This document shows positions 7,769 to 15,869 of a DNA stretch of 64,000 bases, piece by piece. Where the stretch lies: contig NZ_JACJQN010000001.1 of NCBI RefSeq assembly GCF_014696675.1, positions 496,001-560,000 of the forward strand, in the 5' to 3' direction. Below the pieces are notes generated by a model. That model did no database searches. It was given only the letters and a program-made list of their open reading frames with translations, and was not told the DNA's origin. This DNA is from Phormidium tenue FACHB-1052. GTDB taxonomy: Bacteria > Cyanobacteriota > Cyanobacteriia > Phormidesmidales > Phormidesmidaceae. The translations under genes and the position numbers were made by a program. How positions within the stretch are numbered: position 1 is the first letter of the stretch; the number at the start of each line of letters is the position of its first letter.

Positions 7769-9505
7769 TTAGGTGGGGTGGGTGACAGTGGGCAGGTCAG
7801 ACAAGAGGGCAGTCTTCTTCGCCATCATAGCCTCCACGGCGGCAGGCGCTAGGGGACGCGAGAACAGATAGCCCTGGCCCAGCTCACACCGCAGCGCCTT
7901 GAGCTGAGCATGGTGGCGCGGTGTCTCGACCCCTTCAGCCACCACATCGAGGCCCAGGTTCCAGGCCAAGCGCACCACCGACTGCAAAATCTCTAGCTTT
8001 TCAAAGTCTTGGTCAGCGTTTTCAATGAAGGAGCGATCGATCTTGAGGCAGTCAAAGGGGAAACGGTGCAGATAGCTCAGGGAAGAATAGCCCGTGCCAA
8101 AGTCATCCACCAGCAGTTTAATGCCTAGGGATTTGATCTGCTGGAGGGTGGCAATAATGCTGTCGGAGTGGTCGATCAGCACCCCTTCGGTCAGTTCGAT
8201 TTTGAGCCGATTGGCTACAAGGCCGGTGTCGTTCAAAATTTTCTGCATTCTTTCGACGATGTGCTGCTGCGAAAACTGTTTACTCGACATGTTGACGCTG
8301 ACCGTAAACTCAGCCATGGCCGGGTACTGCTCAGTCCACACCTGCATTTGCCGACAGGCTTCGGTCAGCACCCACCAGCCCAGGGGAATAATCAGCCCGC
8401 TGGCCTCGGCAATGTGGATAAACTCCCCTGGCATCAGCAGTCCCCGGGTGGGATGCTGCCATCGCACCAGGGCCTCAAAGCCGCAAATTTCTTCGTTGCT
8501 GAGGGTGACAATGGGCTGGTAGTGCAGCCGGAGTTCGCCGCGATCGATGCCCTGGCGGAGGTCAACTTCGGTTTGCAGGCGCAGGTCTTGTTGCACCCTG
8601 AGAGAACTGTCAAACACCTGCCAGCCCAGGTCAGGATGGTCTTTAACTTGATCCATGGCCGCATCGGCATCGCGCAGCCAGTCGAAGGCGCTTTGGTAGG
8701 TCTTGGGACCAAAGGCAACCCCAATGCTGGCATTGACAGAAACCTGCTGCTGATGCCCAAAGGGTTGCTGCACCACCGCGTGAATGGTTTCAGTCAGCGC
8801 GATCGCGCTAGCGTGGGTGGTCAGATCGTCTACAAATACAGCAAACTCGTCTCTCCCCAACCGCGCAACGGTGTCGTTGGGGCCAACCTGGGCCTGGAGC
8901 CGGGTTCCTAGCTCGACTAGCAGCTCGTCGCCCACCTGGTGTCCTAAGGTGTCGTTGATCAGCTTAAACTGCTTTAGACCGATGACCAGCAGCGCCATCA
9001 CCCGTTGCGGGTTCGGTTCATCCTGGGCGCAAGCTAGGGCCTGGCCCAGACGATCGATCAACAAATGGCGGTTGGGCAGGCCTGTGAGCAGGTCATAGTA
9101 AGCCTGCTGTACCAGACTGGCTTCCTGCTGTTTGGCGGCGGAAATATCGCGCAGAGTCAGCAGCGCCATACCAGAAGATCGTTCACCGCTACAGGCCACC
9201 CAGTGGGTCTGGGGGGGCAGCCCCACGGCCAGCATCAACTCTTCGTTGTGCAGGCGCTGGCCGGCGAGCACTCGATTTAAGGGCAGCTCAGGCGCGGCTA
9301 GGGGCTGCTGCTGCGGATCGAGCACCTGATAGTTTGGCTGATTACCGCTGCCTCCTAACCCGGCAATCCCTCCTGGGAGCAAGGCCTCGGCTGCCGCATT
9401 GCAAAACAGCAGCGCCCCGCCCAGGTCAACCACAACGACCGCATCGGGCAGGGCGCTCAGCACGGCCAGGTACATCTCGGCATCGAGGCAAGGGGGCTGT
9501 GACAT
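7769..9505 (-). CDS. PAS-GGDEF-EAL protein, probably a c-di-GMP phosphodiesterase
   Basis: The 578 residues comprise an N-terminal PAS-like sensor (about 10-125), a GGDEF domain (about 137-300) and an EAL domain (about 315-565). The EAL half looks catalytic: EALVRWQHP, DDFGTGYSSLSYL, KIDRSFI and VVAEGVET are intact. The cyclase motif reads RLGRDEF, so the second glycine of GGDEF is arginine, which argues against diguanylate cyclase activity and for a regulatory or GTP-binding role. There is no membrane segment, so the protein is predicted to be cytosolic. The gene is divergent from the kinase gene at 9953. Confidence 0.92.
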   Translation of the reverse strand: MSQPPCLDAEMYLAVLSALPDAVVVVDLGGALLFCNAAAEALLPGGIAGLGGSGNQPNYQVLDPQQQPLAAPELPLNRVLAGQRLHNEELMLAVGLPPQTHWVACSGERSSGMALLTLRDISAAKQQEASLVQQAYYDLLTGLPNRHLLIDRLGQALACAQDEPNPQRVMALLVIGLKQFKLINDTLGHQVGDELLVELGTRLQAQVGPNDTVARLGRDEFAVFVDDLTTHASAIALTETIHAVVQQPFGHQQQVSVNASIGVAFGPKTYQSAFDWLRDADAAMDQVKDHPDLGWQVFDSSLRVQQDLRLQTEVDLRQGIDRGELRLHYQPIVTLSNEEICGFEALVRWQHPTRGLLMPGEFIHIAEASGLIIPLGWWVLTEACRQMQVWTEQYPAMAEFTVSVNMSSKQFSQQHIVERMQKILNDTGLVANRLKIELTEGVLIDHSDSIIATLQQIKSLGIKLLVDDFGTGYSSLSYLHRFPFDCLKIDRSFIENADQDFEKLEILQSVVRLAWNLGLDVVAEGVETPRHHAQLKALRCELGQGYLFSRPLAPAAVEAMMAKKTALLSDLPTVTHPT

Positions 9506-9952
9506 AGGGCCAGAGGTGAACGAAGGGAAGGTTAGCGAAAATCTAGAACGGTCTATCGACAGGGGCGATCGCAGCGGGTAGATTTAGCTTGCCCAAAATA
9601 CCAGCGTGGGCTCGCCTGGGGCGATCGCTCCCTTAAGCGTAAAGCCCGGACCTAGCTTGAGAAACTTAAGATAAAGTGCTGTAAAGGATGTGTAAGGTCG
9701 CCAGGGGCTACCTCTGGGGCCAGCTCAAGGAAGCCAGTCAAGCCCTAAACTAAAGCTGGTGCATCGGTGGCGAGATTGATGCGACAGTTCAACAAAGCAG
9801 ACTGACCTTGGGGTTCAAAAAATTCCTAAGTCGGCCCGATCGCCTGGGGCTCTGCTGCTGCTATGGGCAACCAGCCAGCTGGCCTACCACTGGGCACCAG
9901 GCTATTGAGTCTGTGGTTAAATGACCAGGCTGACAAAGACATTCTGGGCAGC
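9506..9952. other. Divergent intergenic region between GGDEF-EAL and kinase genes
   Basis: This 447-base gap must hold the promoters of both flanking genes. It contains two HIP1 octamers (9565-9572 and 9621-9628). I could not identify a convincing -35/-10 pair or RNA gene. An in-frame upstream ATG at 9863 exists for the kinase but its translation is not part of the kinase fold. Confidence 0.5.
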
Positions 9953-11770
9953 ATGGAGCAAACACTACTGGGAGGACGGTACCAAGTTGTCCGACGGCTG
10001 GGGTCAGGGGGATTCAGCCGCACCTTTTTGGTGACCGACATCCACCTGCCGAACCACCCTCGGTGTGTGATCAAGCAGCTCAAGGTACAAGACAAAGACA
10101 CAGGCACCCTCGACATGGCTCGACGGCTGTTTGACACCGAAGCGCGGGTGCTCTATCAGCTGGGCAACCATCCCCAAATTCCGTCGCTGATGGCCCACTT
10201 TGAAGAGGATCAAGAGTTTTATCTGGCTCAAGAATATATTGAGGGCAGCCGCCTCAACCGCCAGGTTGAGGAGGGCAAACCCTGGTCTGAGACGCGAGTA
10301 GTGCTGCTGCTGCAAGAGGTGCTGGAGATTCTCTCCTTTGTGCACCGCCAGCAGGTGATCCACCGCGATATTAAGCCCTCTAACCTGATCCGTCGCCACC
10401 GCGACGGGAAGTTAGTACTCATTGACTTTGGGGCGGTCAAGCAGGTGACCTCATCCCCGTTGCTCGACGCCGAAACTGGGGCCACCAACATCACTGTGGC
10501 CATTGGCACCCACGGCTACATGCCCAACGAACAGTATGCGGGCAAGCCGCGCTTTAGCAGCGATGTTTATGCCGTCGGCATTCTCGGCATTCGAGCTTTG
10601 ACCGGCATCCATCCCCAAAAAATTGAAGAAGACCCCATTACCAGCGAGTTGTCCTGGCGCCACCATGCTCCGACAGTGTCATCGTCGCTGGCAGCCGTGC
10701 TCGACAAAATGGTGCGCTACGACTTTCGCGATCGCTACCCCACGGCCCAAGAAGCCCTCGAAGCCCTGCAAAATCTGCCCAACCCTCTGCACGGCTTGCT
10801 GGGTACCCAAATCTACCAAACCTGGATGAAGGGAGCCAACGGTCGGGGGCCAACCTTTCCGGGGGACGACAGCGACACCGCCATCGGGCCCACCGAGACT
10901 TCAGAGCCCACAGCCTTTGCCGACGACCAAGACTCCACGTCACTGTTTCCAGTCGATTTTGCCTATGGTGCTAGTGAAGCAGTGCCGCCAGTGTCTTCAA
11001 ACTTGGCGATAGAGGAGCTAAAACCCTATGCCCGCCGGCGCTCGATAGTGGTCGGCAGCCTGATGGGAACGCTCAGTCTGCTAGTACTCTGGCGCAGCAG
11101 CCTCACCATTGCCTTTGAGCCCAGTCCGGGGGCTGTCGTGCCGTTTCAGGCAGCGGCGATTCCTACTTTGACCACCGACTTTGGCCTGCTGCTGCCCCCG
11201 GAAGAAAAAGCAGCCTACCTGACCCGCCAGGGCGATCGCCTGCGCTACCAGGGCCGCTACCCCGACGCCCTGGCCACCTACAACCAAGCCGTCGAGAGCC
11301 AGTCGGATTATGCACCAGCCTACCTGGGGCGCTGCCGAGCCCTGATTGCCCTCAAGCGTCCCCTGGAAGCCATTGTGGCTTGCGACGATGCCCTAGCCTA
11401 CAGCACCTACTATCCCGAGGCCGTGCGCAGCAAGGGCAATGCCGAAGAACAGCAGGGAAAGCTGCTGGCCGCCCTAGCGCTCTACGAGAGCACCAACCGC
11501 CTCATGCCCGCCATGTTTGAGGCCTGGCTCGACCGGGGCCGCGTGCTGCAAAAGCTAGGCCGCTCCGCCGAGGCCATTGCCGCCATCGACCAGGCGATCG
11601 CCCGCAACCGAGAGTCAGCCGAAGCCTGGACCGTGCGCGGCGAAGCCACCTGGGCCCTCCAGCGCTACGACCAGTCGATCATCGCCCTCGAAAAGGCCTT
11701 GCAGATCAACCCGGACTACGGCCCGGCCAAGGAGTTGCGGAAGCGTGCCCAGCAGACTTTGGGGAGATAG
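9953..11770 (+). CDS. Serine/threonine protein kinase with C-terminal TPR repeats
   Basis: A 605-residue Hanks-type kinase. Visible features from the chosen ATG are: glycine-rich loop LGSGGFSRTF (16-25), Lys41 in VIKQLK, catalytic loop HRDIKPSNLI (137-146), IDFGAVKQ (157-164), and the typical cyanobacterial GYMPNEQYAG activation segment. A single membrane helix follows (about 365-385, SIVVGSLMGTLSLLVLW) and then roughly five TPR units. The kinase is therefore probably cytosolic with an extracytoplasmic TPR domain for ligand or protein binding. I prefer the ATG at 9953 (MEQTLLGGRYQV) to the one at 9863 because cyanobacterial kinases of this class begin there. It converges on the transglutaminase gene. 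Confidence 0.92.
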   Translation: MEQTLLGGRYQVVRRLGSGGFSRTFLVTDIHLPNHPRCVIKQLKVQDKDTGTLDMARRLFDTEARVLYQLGNHPQIPSLMAHFEEDQEFYLAQEYIEGSRLNRQVEEGKPWSETRVVLLLQEVLEILSFVHRQQVIHRDIKPSNLIRRHRDGKLVLIDFGAVKQVTSSPLLDAETGATNITVAIGTHGYMPNEQYAGKPRFSSDVYAVGILGIRALTGIHPQKIEEDPITSELSWRHHAPTVSSSLAAVLDKMVRYDFRDRYPTAQEALEALQNLPNPLHGLLGTQIYQTWMKGANGRGPTFPGDDSDTAIGPTETSEPTAFADDQDSTSLFPVDFAYGASEAVPPVSSNLAIEELKPYARRRSIVVGSLMGTLSLLVLWRSSLTIAFEPSPGAVVPFQAAAIPTLTTDFGLLLPPEEKAAYLTRQGDRLRYQGRYPDALATYNQAVESQSDYAPAYLGRCRALIALKRPLEAIVACDDALAYSTYYPEAVRSKGNAEEQQGKLLAALALYESTNRLMPAMFEAWLDRGRVLQKLGRSAEAIAAIDQAIARNRESAEAWTVRGEATWALQRYDQSIIALEKALQINPDYGPAKELRKRAQQTLGR

Positions 11771-11856
11771 AGGTGATGGGGAGTAAGTGTTGAGGGTTGA
11801 GGGACAAAATTCAAAATTCAACACTCTCCTCCCACCGTTCCCACCCTCCTCACCTC
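11771..11856. repeat. G-rich / TTCAAAATTC / C-rich intergenic repeat
   Basis: The short gap between convergent kinase and transglutaminase genes contains a G-rich strand segment (GGTGATGGGGAG), the arms GTGTTGA and TCAACAC around AAATTCAAAATTC, then a C-rich segment (CTCCTCCCACCGTTCCCACC). The same composite pattern recurs at 47812-47935 and 61729-61822. It could fold into a hairpin and act as a bidirectional terminator. Confidence 0.5.
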
Positions 11857-12720
11857 CTACTCCTCTAACACCTCCACCCGAATCTCGGTCTCCAAACTAG
11901 ACCCCACCTGGCTCCCCTCTTGAGTCGTGCCGCTGATAGGCAGGGTTTGTGCTGGAAAGGGGCTGGCCACTAGGGCAATGTGGCGATCGCTCACCGCTAG
12001 CCCGTGGGTGGGATCAAAGGCGCGCCAGCCCCCGCCGGGCACGTAGGCCTCGGCCCAAGCGTGCAGGTCGCGATCGCGACTTGCGCTGTCGCCCTGCTCA
12101 TAACCACTGACAAAGCGAGCGGCTATCCCCACCGCCTGGCAGGCCTCCATAAACAGCACAGCAAAGTCACGGCAGCTACCCAGCTTTTTGCCCCAGGTAA
12201 TGCTCCCCGGCCAGGGAGCGCCCGTTGGCCGGTTGGTATACTTACAGGTTTCGTAGATGCGGCCCACCAAAGCGGTCAAGAAAAGACCCACGTTGCCCTC
12301 TACCTGGTGGGCCAGCGCCTGGGCCAGGTCAACCACTCCAGGCCCAAGGGCAGGGGCACTGGCTGACGCCAAGTAGGGCAATAGCGTGGTTCTTAGGCTA
12401 GTGGGATAGTCGAGGGGCAGGGTGGTGGCCCAGGGCTCCGCCAGGTAATCAAAGGGGTTGGTGCGGTAGGTTTCTACCTCAGCAGTGGTGATAATTTCAA
12501 ACTGCTCTATAGAGTGAGGCGCAAACCACAGACCGACAGTGCTGTTGCCATCGGTATCGGCGATCGCGCTCTGCTGAGTTGGTTTTGGGGTGACCTCAAG
12601 GGTAAAATGCCGCAGCTGCTGAGCGCCGTCACTCCGGGGTCGCAGGCGCAGAGTGTGGGGCCGCAGGGTAACGGGCTGCTGATAGCAGTAGCGAGTTAGG
12701 TGGCGAATTTGATAGCGCAT
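11857..12720 (-). CDS. Transglutaminase-like domain protein
   Basis: A 287-residue protein with the N-terminal bacterial transglutaminase-like region (MRYQIRHLTRYCYQQPVTLRPHTLRLRPR, split here as start and arm) and a C-terminal papain-like transglutaminase core. The catalytic Cys is in GSCRDFAVLFMEACQAVG, the His in LHAWAEAYVPGGGWRAFDPTHG and the Asp in the same segment. Family members are cytoplasmic or periplasmic proteases or cross-linkers of uncertain substrate. The ATG at 12720 is preferred to one at 12756, since the conserved region starts there. Upstream lies an AT-rich 490-base gap. Confidence 0.88.
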   Translation of the reverse strand: MRYQIRHLTRYCYQQPVTLRPHTLRLRPRSDGAQQLRHFTLEVTPKPTQQSAIADTDGNSTVGLWFAPHSIEQFEIITTAEVETYRTNPFDYLAEPWATTLPLDYPTSLRTTLLPYLASASAPALGPGVVDLAQALAHQVEGNVGLFLTALVGRIYETCKYTNRPTGAPWPGSITWGKKLGSCRDFAVLFMEACQAVGIAARFVSGYEQGDSASRDRDLHAWAEAYVPGGGWRAFDPTHGLAVSDRHIALVASPFPAQTLPISGTTQEGSQVGSSLETEIRVEVLEE

Positions 12721-12994
12721 AGCCGAGTAAGAATTGAGCAGAACCGAGCAGAGCACAGATAGACAATAACGTCACAGCAAGCTCGAAAAACCTAATTTCT
12801 GTTTCCTGAGCCTAACGACAAGAGTTAACAAAAAATAGCGATCCCCAAAATCAGAACAAAAAGACGGGATCCCAAGCCAGAGATCAAAGATAAGCACGAT
12901 AGCCGGTCGCCATCCATCGATTTAGAATTGTAAACATCGGGATCAATCTCCAGTCTGCCAGCTCTATCTAAAGGCGGGGATCATTGCTCCAGGC

Positions 12995-13023
12995 TTGATC
13001 CCAAGATTAAGGATTTATAAAAT
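12995..13023 (+). promoter_or_regulatory. Candidate sigma-70 promoter
   Basis: TTGATC (12995-13000) and TAAAAT (13018-13023) are separated by 17 bases, a fair match to the -35 and -10 consensus. Transcription would start near 13030, ahead of the hairpin at 13110-13147. The -35 element overlaps one arm of the inverted repeat GGGATCA/TGATCCC, which could be an operator. Confidence 0.45.
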
Positions 13024-13029
13024 AGAGTT

Positions 13030-13147
13030 GCGCCTCTCAATAAACAAGGCGATAATAAACACCAGGGAAGATAAGATTTTGGCCCACGACTTTTGAGGGT
13101 CGCCCAAGTAATTCTCGTGATGTTTTGTCCATTACGAGAATTCTTTT
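13030..13147 (+). ncRNA. Candidate small RNA or leader attenuator
   Basis: From the likely start near 13030 to the hairpin and T-run ending at 13147, the stretch of about 118 nt has no open frame and ends in a terminator-like structure. It could be an independent small RNA or a regulated leader of the zinc-ribbon gene, whose ATG lies 64 bases further on. It does not match an RNA family that I recognise. Two structured parts are visible: a possible stem in 13081-13106 (CGAC...GTCG) and the terminal hairpin. Confidence 0.35.
13110..13147 (+). terminator. Rho-independent-like terminator
   Basis: AATTCTCGT (13110-13118) pairs perfectly with ACGAGAATT (13134-13142) around a 15-base loop, followed by CTTTTT. 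The stem is AU-rich but the T-run is in the right place. It lies upstream of, not after, a plus-strand protein gene. Confidence 0.55.
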
Positions 13148-13211
13148 TAATAAGATCTAACCCAAATAATATCCCTTAATTGTTCTGCCAAAAAGCTGCC
13201 GGAGTTACAAA

Positions 13212-13400
13212 ATGATTGGTCATTCTCAACAAGTACACTGCCCAAACTGTGGACATCTAGCCGAAAGGCACCACACTTACCCCGAGCAGCAGGTGCAAAC
13301 TCAGTGCGCCGCTTGCGACTACCTCATGATCACCTGCGCCGTCACCGGCAATGTGATCGAGGCCCACGCACCGGGTATATTCGCCGCTTCAGCTTGCTAG
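13212..13400 (+). CDS. Small zinc-ribbon protein
   Basis: A 62-residue protein with two CxxC knuckles (CPNCGH and CAACDY) separated by about 20 residues, which suggests one zinc ribbon. Homologues of this size occur in cyanobacteria and are sometimes mislabelled as PriA fragments; the function is unknown. A GGAG ribosome-binding site (CCGGAGTTACAAA) precedes the ATG. It is followed by a good terminator at 13467-13505, so it is likely monocistronic and controlled by its long leader. Confidence 0.7.
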   Translation: MIGHSQQVHCPNCGHLAERHHTYPEQQVQTQCAACDYLMITCAVTGNVIEAHAPGIFAASAC

Positions 13401-13466
13401 CTTAGGCTTGACCAATCGACCGGCAACCCCTGGGGTTCTTCCCCCCTAGGTCGTCTCAAATTCGTT

Positions 13467-13505
13467 ATCCCCGGCCTTGCCTCAGCGGCAGCGTCGGGGA
13501 TTTTT
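13467..13505 (+). terminator. Rho-independent terminator after the zinc-ribbon gene
   Basis: ATCCCCG (13467-13473) pairs with CGGGGAT (13495-13501), with an inner TGCC/GGCA stem, and is followed directly by TTTT. This argues against the in-frame ATG at 13508 as the start of the following deaminase gene. Confidence 0.75.
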
Positions 13506-13600
13506 AATTGGTGATCGCCGCTGGAAATGTCTTTGGCTGGGACGAAGTTGGTATAGTCGAGGCCGTAACGACAGGGCAAACTGCGCCAAAGGGGCTAGCC

Positions 13601-14836
13601 ATGGACATGATTTTGCGAAACGGTCAGCTACCCAACGGCGAGCCAGTCGATATCGGCTTAGCAAATGGCCGCATACAGGCAATAGAACCCCACTTAGCTA
13701 TCTCAGCCACCCAGGAACTTGCCCTGGGCAGTAGGCTAGTAAGCCCGCCCTTCGTAGAATCGCATATTCACCTTGACTCGGCACTGACGGCGGGACAGCC
13801 CCGCTGGAACCAGAGTGGCACCCTGTTTGAGGGCATTGAGATCTGGCGCGATCGCAAACAGTCCCTCACCCTAGAGGACGTCAAAGCACGGGCGATCGCC
13901 ACCCTCAAACTCCAGGCCCAGCAGGGAGTGCTCTTGGTGCGTACCCATGCCGACGTCAGCGAAACCAGCCTCACCGCCCTCAAAGCCCTGCTCGAAGTCC
14001 GCGACACCGTCAGAGACTGGATCACCGTGCAAGTCGTTGCCTTTCCCCAAGACGGCCTCTACGGCAGCCCCAGCAATCTTGAACTGATGGAAGAAGCCCT
14101 AAAATTGGGCGCTGACGCTGTCGGCGGCATCCCCCACTACGAGATGACCCGCGAAGACGGCGTGCAGTCAGTACACCGCATTTTTGAGCTAGCCCAGCAG
14201 TACGATCGCCTGATCGACATTCACTGCGACGAAATTGACGACGACCAGTCGCGCTTTTTAGAAGTGGTCGCCGCCTGCGCCGTGCGATCGGGCCTTGGGC
14301 CACGGGTCACCGCCAGCCACACCACCGCCTTTGCCAGCTACAACAACGCCTACGCCTTCAAGCTCATGGGTCTGCTGGCGCGATCGCAGATCAACTTCAT
14401 CGCCAACCCCCTGATCAACATCACCCTCCAGGGCCGCACCGACACCTACCCCAAACGCCGCGGCGTCACCCGTGTCAAAGAACTCTGGCAGCAGGGCATC
14501 AACGTCAGCCTCGGCCACGACTGCGTCCAAGACCCCTGGTACAACCTGGGCACCGGCAACATGCTCGACGTCGCCTCCATGGCCGTCCACATCTGCCAAA
14601 TGACCGGCCAGGAAGAAATCGCCGCCTGCTATGACATGATCACCACCAACGGCGCTAAAACCCTGGCCCTACAGGATTCCTACGGACTTGAAGTCGGCAA
14701 ACCCGCCAGCTTCATTGTTCTTGATGCTGACAGCCCCTACGACGCCATTCGCCGCCGCGCTACCGTCACCCACGTCTTCTCTCAAGGCAAACTGCTGGTG
14801 CAGACATCGCCCGCTGAGGTGAACTGGCATGGATAG
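13601..14836 (+). CDS. codA: Cytosine deaminase
   Basis: A 411-residue amidohydrolase closely resembling E. coli CodA along its length; it converts cytosine to uracil for pyrimidine salvage. The metal-binding HIHLDSAL, the catalytic block IDIHCDEIDDDQSRF, the histidine in ASHTTA and the aspartate in SLGHDCVQDPWYNLGTGNML are all present, as is the diagnostic GQPRWNQSGTLFEGIE. I choose the ATG at 13601 (MDMILRNG); the frame is open from 13508 but that start abuts the preceding terminator. No CodB-type permease is adjacent. Confidence 0.93.
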   Translation: MDMILRNGQLPNGEPVDIGLANGRIQAIEPHLAISATQELALGSRLVSPPFVESHIHLDSALTAGQPRWNQSGTLFEGIEIWRDRKQSLTLEDVKARAIATLKLQAQQGVLLVRTHADVSETSLTALKALLEVRDTVRDWITVQVVAFPQDGLYGSPSNLELMEEALKLGADAVGGIPHYEMTREDGVQSVHRIFELAQQYDRLIDIHCDEIDDDQSRFLEVVAACAVRSGLGPRVTASHTTAFASYNNAYAFKLMGLLARSQINFIANPLINITLQGRTDTYPKRRGVTRVKELWQQGINVSLGHDCVQDPWYNLGTGNMLDVASMAVHICQMTGQEEIAACYDMITTNGAKTLALQDSYGLEVGKPASFIVLDADSPYDAIRRRATVTHVFSQGKLLVQTSPAEVNWHG

Positions 14837-15026
14837 GAAGATAAAGTAGCTCTGGATTCTGTAGTTATAGAGCCAGCCTGGAAACCTTCTCTGATCGCTG
14901 ATGTTTCTAGCGGTGCTCAGGAAGTCTACGGCATTTCTAAAAGTAGACTTTTGCGGAATCTAAATTTTTTGGCGGGGATGATAGCCCTAGCTATATCATG
15001 CTGGTAACGCTTGACGGTTAAGATCC

Positions 15027-15584
15027 ATGAGATTACAAGACTTAGCAGTTGTAGTGCCAGCGATTGGATTGACTGTTCTTGTAGGATGCACAGCCCCAAA
15101 TCCTAGCCCAGAATCCGAGCCGACTCCTAGCCCAAGCCCAGTTCCTACCAGTAGCTCACGGTCAGACAGCCTACTGGAAGCTCACAACCTTTATCGTTTT
15201 GAAGTCGGGGTGCCACCTCTAGAGTGGTCAGAAAGCCTAGCCAACTCTTCTCAAGCCTGGGCCGATCGCTTGGCGGCTACCAATACCTTTGCCCATAGTG
15301 ATAGCAATGAATATGGGGAAAATCTGTGGAAGGGTACTGCAGGGGCTTATTCTTTAGCTGACATGGTGAAGTTCTGGGGAGACGAGAAGCAGTACTTTAT
15401 TCCAGACACAGCCTTTCCAAACCTCTCAACAACCGGCAACTGGGCTGACGTAGGGCATTACACCCAAATTATCTGGAGAGATACTACTGAGGTTGGTTGT
15501 GGATTAGCTACCGGCAACGGCCAGGATGTATTGGTATGCCGTTATTCACCTCCTGGCAATTACCAAGGGCAAAAGCCTTTCTAA
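15027..15584 (+). CDS. CAP-domain (SCP/PR-1) lipoprotein
   Basis: The 185-residue precursor has a hydrophobic signal with lipobox LVGC (Cys21), a Ser/Pro-rich linker (about 25-48), and a CAP domain with HNLYR, GENLW, GHYTQIIWRDTTEVGCG and CRYSPPGNYQGQ. It is thus predicted to be lipid-anchored outside the cytoplasmic membrane. CAP proteins bind lipids or act in the cell envelope; the exact role is not known. No neighbouring gene is clearly linked. Confidence 0.85.
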   Translation: MRLQDLAVVVPAIGLTVLVGCTAPNPSPESEPTPSPSPVPTSSSRSDSLLEAHNLYRFEVGVPPLEWSESLANSSQAWADRLAATNTFAHSDSNEYGENLWKGTAGAYSLADMVKFWGDEKQYFIPDTAFPNLSTTGNWADVGHYTQIIWRDTTEVGCGLATGNGQDVLVCRYSPPGNYQGQKPF

Positions 15585-15642
15585 GGCAAAATCATCTCTA
15601 GGCCTAAGTCTAGCCACGAGAATGTTTGAGTTGAGAATTTTG

Positions 15643-15784
15643 GGCGTTGCGTAAGCAAGTATGATTTGCCCCTCCACCCCCATTGTGGGGAGAGACTGAG
15701 TTTCAAAGTCCCCCAGAATTGAGGGAATAGGGGGGCGTGCAGAGCCTAAGGTTTTGCCAGTTCATTCCCCGATTCAGCAACGCC
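15643..15784. repeat. Possible degenerate MITE-like repeat
   Basis: Perfect 8 bp inverted ends (GGCGTTGC 15643-15650 and GCAACGCC 15777-15784) enclose 126 bases. Inside are a palindromic C-rich/G-rich block near 15675-15700 and the segment AAGTCCCCCAGAATTGAGGG (about 15699-15718), whose type I recognise as recurrent between genes in filamentous cyanobacteria. No transposase is present. No target-site duplication was verified. Confidence 0.35.
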
Positions 15785-15869
15785 TAATTGAGCTTCTCCT
15801 AAAAACAGAAGCGCCATGCTCCTGTCTGGCATATTTTCTTTTAGCCTGATGTGCTGATCGGTGCGCTGG

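Larger units (their letters stand above)
12721..13211. other. AT-rich divergent intergenic region with possible RNA gene
   Basis: This gap separates the transglutaminase gene from the zinc-ribbon gene and is richer in A and T than its neighbours. It contains a 7 bp inverted repeat (GGGATCA 12977-12983, TGATCCC 12996-13002), a promoter-like pair at 12995-13023 and a terminator-like hairpin at 13110-13147, listed separately. No protein-coding frame of note is seen. Confidence 0.6.
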
